From Perognathus longimembris pacificus (Eukaryota; Chordata; Mammalia; Rodentia; Heteromyidae): a stretch of DNA of 64,000 nucleotides. The first letter of the stretch is position 1. Every line of letters starts with the position of its first letter. The position numbers and the translations under genes are program-made. Shown piece by piece: positions 55,358-64,000 of the stretch. Under the pieces are notes generated by a model. That model was not told the DNA's origin. It saw nothing but the letters and a program-made list of their open reading frames with translations, and searched no databases. The stretch lies in assembly GCF_023159225.1 (NCBI RefSeq), contig NC_063171.1, forward strand, positions 37,913,378 to 37,977,377. The letters are read 5' to 3'.

Positions 55358-55399
55358 ATCTAAGATGATTTACAATACTTTTTAGCTTCAGAATGTGCT

Positions 55400-56630
55400 T
55401 GAATTTTTATAGTTTAAAAGTAGTGTGTTTGCTACTAGGAATCTATGGGGTTTTTTCATTTGTGAGACAATGCTAAATACCTGTTTGCTTCTTAACTTGC
55501 TCCCTTTCCATTCTGTGTCTTTAGAGTTGATGTCATTACTCTCAGAATGACAAAATTGCAGCATAGCAGGGTTCCTTCATCTTGTCCTCCTGCATCCTGA
55601 GTTGCCTATTAATTTCAGTGTGATGAAAATAATATCTGTGTCTTTGTTTCCATGTCCTGTTACAGTAAGGCTCAGTAGAATTGTTTTTAAAATGATGAGT
55701 TAAGGAAATAGAACTACCTATCCAGGAATCTTCAAGACAAATCTGGTATTACTAGGTTCAAATGCCAGCATTTGGATCTGATTTATAAAAGTTATTGGTG
55801 TAATTTGCTGGTGAGAATTCATGGGGCTTTTTTTTTGGTTTTGTTCTGTTTGTTTTGCCTTGTATAAAACTCTAGTATCCTGCACACATAGCCTTTATCT
55901 CCCAGTGAATATTGCCCCCGGACAACAACTTAAGCCTCAATTCTTTCATCTTGTGGAAATTAATCCTTCCTTAGAAAGGATTTTTCGGGGAAAAACCTTG
56001 TCACATGAGTCACCTGAAAACATTTATTTCGAACTACAGTTATCTTTGCCCATAATAGCATATAATTATTTTACTGGTTTTTATAAAAGCAACCAAATAC
56101 ATACGACAATCAAGAAAAAAACTTTAAAAGTGAATGACAAATTTTGAAATATATTTGATTACAAGTAACTAGAAATTTTACAGTTGAAAACAGTATAGTC
56201 ATACAGGCCATGGAGAATCAGAATCATCTAATATCACAATTACCAAGTATGGAGGTTCTAAAACTTTGCAATTTGAAAATATCAAAGAAAAGGGAGGATG
56301 GTTGCAGTCCTTGCTCCAAGCTTGAAATCAGATTATGAGGAATGTGACCAGTAAAATGTGTTCTTTATGGCAAGGGACAATTATGAAAGAGATTGAATAA
56401 TACTGCCAGAAACTGCAATGATTATCTGAAAAGCAATAAGAAGAATGCCATAAGAAGTCTTAATTATCAGAGCACTATCAGAGCTTCATATAGCACAGAT
56501 GCAGATCTAATCTACTACACTCAAGCAAAAAGAAAACAAGTAACGTTGGAGCAGATTACATTAAAATAAGACCTATAAATAGTTTAGTGTCATAACAACT
56601 AGAATTTGAATCAAATATCCTTCTTTTTAA
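55400..56630. other. Intergenic, nothing recognised
   Basis: Downstream of SPTA1. AT-rich, no repeat or gene signal that I can name. Confidence 0.5.
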
Positions 56631-57080
56631 AAAATGTAAAGCCAATGTAAAGAGGGGTTACAGTTATATAAGTAAGGTAATGAGTACATTTCTTTTTGAA
56701 CAGTGTTACCCCTCCCCCTCATTTTCTCCATGTCCCCCCTAAATCCCCTCCCCCCAGTTGTAAAGTTCATTTCCAACATAGTGTCTAGTGAATATCACTG
56801 TTGCTCAAATATCCTTGTTAATCTCAGAGGTAATTTCCTTCCAATAAATACTCATCTTGTTTTGACCTTCTGGCTACTTAATTTATGTGGTAGTCCTTAT
56901 CTTAACTTTTCTAATTGTGTTCTTTATACTTTCCACACTAACATCTGTACCTGAGCCCCAGCACATGGCTGCATCCTTGATTTTTTTCTTTCTTTAATCC
57001 TGCTGCTTGGTTGGCTTTTAAAGTTATTTCACTCCTAATATAACATTCCTCTTTAACTTTTGTGAATCCCTCTGGTACCT
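56630..57080 (-). mobile_element. L1 3'-UTR-like fragment with C-rich tract, antisense
   Basis: 'aagaggggttacagttatat', 'aatgagtacatttcttttt', 'ccagttgtaaagttcatttcc' match 62130-62345. Confidence 0.6.
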
Positions 57081-57488
57081 TCCATCTCATACTCTTGTTT
57101 CCATATCCAACATGCCTATATACAACTGGACCTACTTCCCAGAATTTTATCCTCCATAGTCACTGGGATGTAAGTCCAGTCAGATACAATGCCAGAGTGA
57201 CGGCATGTGATACTTATTGATACCTCTGCTTCATGAAATAATAGATGCTGGATATTGCTAGAGTTAACTAGCCAAAAGATTTGGCATCCTAAGGTGATGT
57301 TTTCTAGAAGCTCCAAATAAAAGAAGCATTGTGCACTTAATGTGTAACCCACTTTTTTCTAAAGGTGTTGCAATAATCTTCATCAAAAAAGCTCTATCAA
57401 AGATAAATTATCATCATTCCATTTTGCAATGGGGTCATAAAATGATTTTTAGAAACAAAACTTTCCTAGGTCACATATATTTTCTTTT

Positions 57489-57680
57489 TTGCCAATACCA
57501 GGTCTTGAACTCAGGGCCTGGACACTGTCCCTGAGCTTCTTTTGCTCAAGACTAGCATTCTACCGCTTGAGTCACAGCACCACTTATGGGTTTTTCTGTT
57601 TACCATGGTACTGAGGAATTGAAGCCCAAGCTTCATGCATGCTAGGCAAGCACTCTACCACTAAGCCATATACCCAGCCT
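57489..57680 (-). mobile_element. IDL-Geo-type SINE, older
   Basis: Antisense: 'gccaataccaggtcttgaac' to 'aagccatatacccagcc'. Duplication tatattttctttt at 57476-57488 and 57681-57693. Confidence 0.88.
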
Positions 57681-57693
57681 TATATTTTCTTTT

Positions 57694-60297
57694 GAAGTGA
57701 TAAGACTACACTTAAAACTCAGCAAATTTTGTTCCCACTGGACAGTGACTGCTTTGGAGAGAAGCTGCAACAGGACTTGAAAAGTGCAGCACGTGGGAGT
57801 GGAAAGCAAGACTCACAACCTCTGTGTGTGCATGTGTGTGTGTCTGTGTCTGTGTGTTTAGAAGAGTTTGCCCTTTAAAACCTTTAAAACACACAGTCAC
57901 ACCCTTACTTAACATATAAAATTTGAATCATTTGGTAAGATTTTGTAGATTCATTTCTATTATCTCCATCCCCAATCAATAATGTCAAGATCTAAAGGAA
58001 TAAAACCTAGGAATATTTATCTTGGAAAAAAAAGTCCCCAAGTGGTTTTTGTACCCTTCCTTACTTAAAGCCACTGCATTTGGTAGTTAGTGGATCTTTG
58101 AACATTACTTAATAATTCTTGCAACAGCCTTACTCTACCATTGGTGAGGGTGTATTTATGTCCTGTTATGCTGAGTGGGCTGATTAGGCCATGGAAATGA
58201 ACTTGCTGGAACAGCCCCAGTGCAATGGGGCTTACAGCCTAAGATACATGACCCTTCTCCCATTAGCCCAGACCTGTTCTGCCATCTGAGTTCAATCTGC
58301 TGACTTTCCTCTAGCTTGTTCTCTTCTCTGTGAATCTCTTCTTTCCAAATTTAATTTCCATCAACTATAACTATAAGATATGCTAACTATAAGATATGCT
58401 TCTTCAGAAAGATAGGAGGAACCCATGGCCAACTTCATTAAGAAAAATAAAGGCAAAGAGAATAAGAATTTTTAAAAAATTCTGAGAGAGGCTTAAAGAG
58501 TTAGTCTGCTTGTGTATAAGAAATGGAACAAAAGTTTATGACTGCTATGAGTCCCAAATTCCAGCTCCAGGTCTCCATTTCTAGCCTGAAAGGGGTATTT
58601 CTATCTGGCAGAAAAGAAATAGTCATGTATAACTCTTTTTTTGGGGGGAGGGGTAGAGGAGAGGGGGGTCACCCAGCATTCTGTTCATGAACCTCCATGT
58701 GCTGTTTTCCAAGTCAGAAGAAAGCCCAGGGCGTTCCTCATTGAGCCACCATTATCTACTGTGGCCTTGAATATGGGAAAAGTAGCAAGCTTATCCCTAC
58801 CTCCCCAGGATGTCATCAGAATAGGAAGGATTGACTTCCTCCTTATCCCCCAAGTCAAGCAAAGTACCAGGTGCATGCTCACATGCTTGTCCTCAGGCAG
58901 GTCATTCTGACCTTGGCTTAGCTAAAAGCCCCCTCACCCCAAGTGGAGCATTCTACTCTGGGCCTGGCCAAAGATACCACCCTTGGACCCAAAGAAACCA
59001 GAGCCCATTTTTTTAATCTTCTGCTTCCTTGTTAAGACCTATATAAGCCCACCATTTCCAGCTCCTCTGTAATACTCATCATACTCTGAAACTGCACTAT
59101 ATTCTATTACCATCCCCCCTGTTTATTCTGTTCTCTTCTGTGACTTTTCCTCTGTCACCACAGCCAGGATTCCATCCATCCTGTATGGGCAAGTTCAAGT
59201 ACTACCTTTGGCATAAAGTGTTCTCTGAGTCTCACCCTAGAGTAACCCTTTCTAAACTGAAAGCCAGCATCACTTTCGATAGCACATTATTAGTCATAGC
59301 AGCTGACATTTAGTGAAAGGTCAGTATGAACCAAGTATTGCACTAAATTGTTTATATGAATGATGCTTTTTCTCCAAGAACACAAAACTAAGAGGCTAAA
59401 AACATTTCATGGATGAAGGCTTTGAAGCTGACAAAGGTTAAGCAACTTATCTGGGGTTGCTCAGCTTGTTAGTGCAAGAACTTGCATTTGAACTCCTATC
59501 TGAGAGCTGTGGGAAATTGCTACACTTTTACTCACCCATAACAGTGCCTGGCACCATATAGGAAACATTGTAGGTAGAAAATGGAATAGGCAGAATAGAT
59601 TCTAAAAAATAACACCCATACGAGGTAATGACACTGGAGTTCTTGACACCAGACAGCACTAGCAATTATCAAGGAAGATAGGAAAATTGGATTTTCTCAA
59701 GTAGAGTCCACCCAGCTTAGATTTAAATGGGGAAACTAAAATAAGAAAGTGCTAGAGAGTGTAAGGTCTAAATTATGTAAATGATAAAATACACCCAGTG
59801 GGAGAGAAAGAGAAACTGTATTTCCATTTTTCAAGGTAACAAGCTAATCTGTCAAACTTCTATTTACTGAATTTCAGATCTGTAAAGCACATTAAAACTC
59901 AAAGGATCTAAATATTTTGGAATTTTCTAAGTGTCCCTGCTACTCCCACCTGTTCTTCCTTGAATGCTCCAAACGTCCTCATTCTGTTCAGATACGATGG
60001 AAAATTAACCATGATCTTCACACACTAAGAAAATTCTTACTTCTAAGTGGGCTGCGGTCACTAAGGGTGACATCAGTGAAGATAAATGTAAAAATTCAGG
60101 TTTGGGGGCCCACAGTTATCAAAACAGGAGCTCCTGCCTCCATATCCCCAAGCAGCCTGCGAGGAAGGGCACAGAGCAGGCTGGGGTACCTCCCGGGGGG
60201 CGTGGCCAGGGCAGTTGGGCCTGACACCTGGAGTACCCGGCCCACTGGACTGGCTCCGGTTTGTGACACAGAGAAGAATGATGCTTTGGACTTGCAT
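57694..60297. other. Intergenic between SPTA1 and OR10Z1
   Basis: Mostly unassigned. Contains a short imperfect TG run near 57820-57860, a G-run at 58640-58672 and an LTR- or promoter-like TATA stretch near 59036-59050. Short open frames here lack family resemblance. Confidence 0.45.
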
Positions 60298-61239
60298 TCA
60301 TCCTTTTCCCAGTAAATTCCCCCGGAAAGCATTTCTCAGAGCTGTCTGCACAGCCCGATTCCTTAAACTGTAAACAATGGGGTTGAGCAGCGGGGTTGCC
60401 ACCGTGTAGGTGACAGCAATAAGCTGATCCCGCTCGAGAGAGTAGCTGGCTTTGGGCCTTAGGTACATGAAGGAAGCACAGCCATAGTGGATAATGACGA
60501 CGGTGAGATGGGAGGCGCAGGTGGAGAAAGCCTTTTTCCTCCCCTCTGCGGAGGGCATCCTGAGGATGGCCACCAGGATGTAGGCGTAGGAGATGGTGAT
60601 GAAGAAGAAGGAGACCAACAGGACCACCAGGCTGAGGATGAGGATCCCCAGCTCACTCAGTCCTGTGTCGCCACAGGCGAGGCTCAACACTGGCGGGGTG
60701 TCACAAAAAAAGTGCTGGATCTCATGGGAGCTGCAAAACGAGAGGCGGAAAATGACCAGCGTCATCCCCAGTCCAAAAAGGTAGCCACTCATGAAGGAGA
60801 CACCAACTAGCTGGGCACAGAGGATGGGATTCATGCGGCTGGCATAGTGCAGCGGCGCACAGATGGCCACGTACCTGTCAAAGCCCATGACAGACAAAAG
60901 GAAGCAATTGGTACAAGCCCACGAAGCTGAGAAAAACATCTGGGTAGCACATCCCACATATGAAATAGCCTGGTCGCCCACAGCCAGGCCGGACAGCATC
61001 CTAGGAATGATACCCAACGTGTAGCAAGTCTCCGAGAAGGAGAGGAAAGAGAGGAAGAGGTACATGGGAGTGTGTAAATGGCTATCAAGCCTGATCACAA
61101 TGATGATGAAGACATTGCTGGTCAGGGTGATGAGATACAGAGAAAGGAACAAGACAAATAGCAGAATTTGCAGTTGCCCGAAGCTGGAGAAGCCCAGAAA
61201 GACAAAGCCCCGCCACCAGGTCACATTGGGCTGCACCAT
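60298..61239 (-). CDS. OR10Z1: Olfactory receptor family 10 subfamily Z member 1
   Basis: Class II odorant receptor, a seven-helix G-protein-coupled receptor of olfactory neurons that signals through the olfactory G protein. A single intact coding exon of 313 residues, the length I recall for human OR10Z1, with near-identical sequence. Visible features: N-glycosylation site NVT at residue 5; TSN in TM1 where GN is common; PMYLFLS at 58-64; Cys97 and Cys179 for the loop disulfide; GFDRYVAIC at 119-127 (the MAYDRYVAIC site); KAFSTCASHLTVV from 236; PLLNPIVYSLRN at 283-294. Start chosen as the first ATG before NVT, matching family length. OR genes usually have noncoding 5' exons; none could be placed here. 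Convergent with SPTA1, stop codons 5.6 kb apart. Ligand unknown. Confidence 0.96.
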   Translation of the reverse strand: MVQPNVTWWRGFVFLGFSSFGQLQILLFVLFLSLYLITLTSNVFIIIVIRLDSHLHTPMYLFLSFLSFSETCYTLGIIPRMLSGLAVGDQAISYVGCATQMFFSASWACTNCFLLSVMGFDRYVAICAPLHYASRMNPILCAQLVGVSFMSGYLFGLGMTLVIFRLSFCSSHEIQHFFCDTPPVLSLACGDTGLSELGILILSLVVLLVSFFFITISYAYILVAILRMPSAEGRKKAFSTCASHLTVVIIHYGCASFMYLRPKASYSLERDQLIAVTYTVATPLLNPIVYSLRNRAVQTALRNAFRGNLLGKG

Positions 61240-62079
61240 TCTGAGTGGTTTTCCTGATTCCTTCCACCATGCCAGGTGATGGCTAGCTTCTTTAAGAGGC
61301 GGATGAGATGGGTTCTCTTTTTCTTTGTGCCTGTTTTAACTTGAAAAGGAAAGGTTTAATTCAGGCTGCAGAAAAAGCCTGATATTAGGCAAATATGTAT
61401 AGATAGGATCCATTCTTACAGATATGTGCATAAGTAGACAAAAAACCATTCCACAAATCTGTGTATAAACATGCAACTACATATATGCAGTCAAGCATGT
61501 TAAAGCACTCACATATAATCATGCATATTTTTACACATTCAAAATTATGCAGAACACAGTTATCCCAATTATTTTTTTCCACAAATATATCAGCCATGCC
61601 TTGGCACAGAAAGGGCATGGGCATTCATAAACCTACAGATTTGAAAATACATACATCCCATACACATTTATCCTGACTTTATTTGTAAGATACACATTTA
61701 GGCACACACATTCCCATTAGGATATGGAGTGGAGATGTGAGACTTCATAAATATTATAGATCGGCCAATAAAGCCAAGAGAGGTGAAGTTACTATTCTGA
61801 GGTCACACAGAAGTAGGACTACAGAACAAATATGGTGACTTTCTAATCTAACATTCTCACTGCTCTCCCTACAATGATTTCTCTCCTTCTACCCTCTGGT
61901 ACACTTTACTAGTACAAATGTAGATTAAGAAACAGCTGTTTTATATTAATTGATTGTGACTATATAATCTCTATCCCATGCCATTTATATCCTTTCCAAA
62001 TTTCTTGGGATGAGTAGGGCAAGAGCTCTTTTCTTGTGTTAAGACTGTGCTAAAACAGCAACAATAACAACAAACATTT
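61240..62079. other. Region upstream of OR10Z1
   Basis: Should contain the OR10Z1 5' noncoding exon and promoter on the - strand, but I cannot place them. No repeats recognised. Confidence 0.4.
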
Positions 62080-62109
62080 CCTGTTTCCATTTCTTGGAGT
62101 TCATTTTGA

Positions 62110-62523
62110 ATATTATATTTTTAAATTTTATTCTAAAGGTGATGTACAGAGGGGCTATAGTTACATAAGTAAGGCAATGAGTACATTTCTTTTTTAACAG
62201 TATTACCCACTCCTTCATTTTTTCATAGTTCCCTCCCTACCCACCCACCACCTGCCCCCCCCACTGCCCCCCATTCCCCCCCACCCCCCCACCCCCCACC
62301 CCTCGCTTAAACTTGTCTCCACCCCAGGTTGTAAAGTTCTTCCGGCATATTGTCTAGCACCCTTTGTCCCACTATTTCTGTGATTCCTCTTCTCTTCCCC
62401 AAACAGATAAATATATACAAGACAAAGGGTAAAGAAATAAAAAACAGTGACAATAGGGAATAAACCAAAGGGGAAAAGAAAAAGAAACGACTGCAAACAG
62501 TACACTAATTAAAAAAAAAACCT
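62110..62523 (-). mobile_element. L1 3'-UTR-like block flanked by 30-bp repeats
   Basis: 'gtacagaggggctatagttac', 'aatgagtacatttcttttt' as in 56630-57080; C-rich tract at 62231-62303; right end is an A run. Flanked by a 30-bp near-identical repeat. Confidence 0.6.
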
Positions 62524-62720
62524 CCTGTTTCCATTTCTTGGAGTTTATTTTGATAAGTCTCATTTTATATGGTCATATGCACATAGCTATTGAGCTATTG
62601 TGATGCTCTGCTAAGACATAGTCTAGTTATTACAAATGAGGGAAACCATGTAGCCTATATTTCTTTGGGTCTGGTTTACTTCACTTAATATAATTTCTTC
62701 CAAGTGTTGCTGCTTTTGTT
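62524..62720 (-). mobile_element. L1-like fragment, antisense
   Basis: 'gggtctggtttacttcactta' with 'ataatttcttccaag' is antisense L1, as at 14480 and 42770. Confidence 0.6.
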
Positions 62721-62749
62721 GTCTTTTCCTTTTGTCTTCTTTGTAAGTT

Positions 62750-63000
62750 TATTTGACTTTGGGAGGGTAAAGGAGTACAGAAAAGGTGGGACAAAGAGTG
62801 AACAAATACAGCACTGGTACTCACTAGACACTATGGGGAAAATGAACTATACAACTTATGGGAGGGAACAGGAGGGGGAAAACTGGGAGAGAGTAAGGGA
62901 AGGGGTGGCACAATTCAAAAAAAAATGCTCATTATCTGACTTACGTAACTGTTATCCCTCTGTATATCACCTCTATAGAAACAATAACATATTTTTAAAA
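62750..63000 (+). mobile_element. L1 3'-end-like fragment, sense
   Basis: Purine-rich start ('gggagggtaaagga'), 'cttacgtaactgttatccctc', 'tgtatatcacctctatag', A-rich end, typical of a rodent L1 tail. Confidence 0.55.
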
Positions 63001-64000
63001 AGAAAAATGACTATGCTAAATGCTGAAAAAAGAATAAGGCTCAGGACAGGCTGGGTCTCAGGTAGCCTTTAGCTCTAATATCAGCCATCAGGTTCTGTTT
63101 CCTCCTTCCTTCCTTTGCTCTGAACCAAAGCATGGTGGAAATTGGATGAAGGAAGGATTTGCCACTCACCTGAAGGAGATCACCATGAGAATGAGTCCTG
63201 TTTTAGGGAAGTGGTGCATGAGACTGCCTCTCAACAGGCTGGGATGCAGGAGCAACAGCTGAGGTCTAGCTCAGACCCTCCCACTTAGCAGTGAAGTTTC
63301 CACACAATACCAGTAGGCCTTCCACACCTCTAGTTCCAGGTGGTGAATCACGTTCCTTCTCATCCAAACAGCTTCTCTCTGTGGATTCTCCCATTCCCAA
63401 GAGTGGCAAGGTGTCTCGGGGAACACATCTAATTGTGCTTCTTGTCATTAGTTTACATTATCCTATAGGGGAAACCAGGAAATAGGATGTGAACAAAGTG
63501 GTGCTAAGACTGTGGTTTGGTAAATAGTTTGTTTATGGACTAAATAGTTTACAAACCATTTTCACACAATAAATTCCTTTTGAAACTTACAACTTCATGA
63601 GGAAAGGTTAAGAGTTGCATTTTACAGAATAACCTAAGCATTAGTATAGTTGCAATAATTAATCCTAGATCCCAGAGCTCAGGAGCATTGCTTTTAAATT
63701 TACACTATTCTTTAAAGTGTAATAGTAATAAAACAGGAAGTCAACTTTTCACTGCTGCAAGACTATTTAATGGAGGTATTAGTTTCAAACCAATCTGAAG
63801 ACTGTCTTGATATCTCTCAGCACCACTTCCTTCTTTCATCCCTATATTTGCACTCTACAGTCTATAAAGGTCCTACCTTTAAATATAGTTACACTAGCAA
63901 CCAGATGTCAACATGAGATGACCATCAAACCAGAGGAATGGGGGTTCTATGTGGCCTTTGTCCACACATTGCTTTCTTCCCTCCTTTCCTCACTTCCTCT
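63001..64000. other. Intergenic, nothing recognised
   Basis: Distal to OR10Z1. No gene, SINE or L1 phrase recognised on either strand. Confidence 0.5.

Larger units (their letters stand above)
54683..55380 (+). other. SPTA1: SPTA1 3' untranslated region (inferred)
   Basis: Sequence from the stop codon to just past two AATAAA hexamers. It contains a TG repeat and a SINE. Length is inferred from the signals; the true cleavage site is not visible. Confidence 0.7.

Noticed and set aside
58641..58910. 89-codon frame in the intergenic region
   Set aside because: No recognisable domain, no splice or promoter support, short and isolated.
59917..60315. 132-codon + frame next to the OR10Z1 stop
   Set aside because: Runs into the 3' end of the receptor gene on the other strand, with no family resemblance; the GC-rich stretch is enough to explain its length.
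60487..60810. Frame of 107 codons on + opposite OR10Z1
   Set aside because: Shadow of the receptor coding strand; acidic, no family resemblance, no conserved motif.

Overview
The window is mammalian nuclear DNA with 49 short coding exons, intron-dominated sequence, and tRNA-Ala-derived, 7SL-derived and L1-type repeats. Nearly all of it is the 3' part of SPTA1 (erythroid alpha-I spectrin) on the + strand. One intact olfactory receptor gene, OR10Z1, follows on the - strand. The youngest repeats are dimeric SINEs: an ID-like left half with an intact B box (ggttcgattcc), joined to a right half ending in an A tail. This matches my recollection of IDL-Geo SINEs, described as restricted to geomyoid rodents (kangaroo rats, pocket mice, pocket gophers). 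A geomyoid rodent is therefore the most likely source; the species cannot be fixed from this window.

SPTA1 (1-about 55380): the window opens inside a coding exon and contains 49 exons that join into one uninterrupted reading frame of 2270 residues ending at a TGA at 54680-54682. Human SPTA1 has 52 exons and 2419 residues, so the window should start in the counterpart of human exon 4, near residue 150, and window exon n corresponds to human exon n+3. The product contains spectrin repeats R2 to R20, an SH3 domain inside R9 and a C-terminal calmodulin-like EF-hand domain. The N-terminal tetramer site and the promoter lie upstream of the window. Forty-seven of the 48 introns start with GT and one starts with GC. 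An 18-nt microexon corresponds to human exon 46, the exon affected by the alpha-LELY allele.

54683-55400 is the 3' UTR, with a TG repeat, a SINE insertion and two AATAAA signals. 55400-60297 is intergenic, mostly without recognisable content apart from L1-like and SINE insertions. 60298-61239 (- strand) encodes a 313-residue class II odorant receptor very similar to human OR10Z1 as I recall it. The convergent SPTA1/OR10Z1 order is the same as in the human 1q23 olfactory cluster. 61240-64000 holds L1-like blocks, a C-rich tract and otherwise unassigned sequence.

No novel gene system was found. The items most worth a second look are splice-site and retroposon details: the GC-AG intron, the microexon, a shifted acceptor at exon 38, a 44-bp tailless ID insertion flanked by target-site duplications, and a 3'-UTR SINE with tandem AATAAA hexamers. 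Comparisons with human protein, exon or allele positions are from memory and were not computed.
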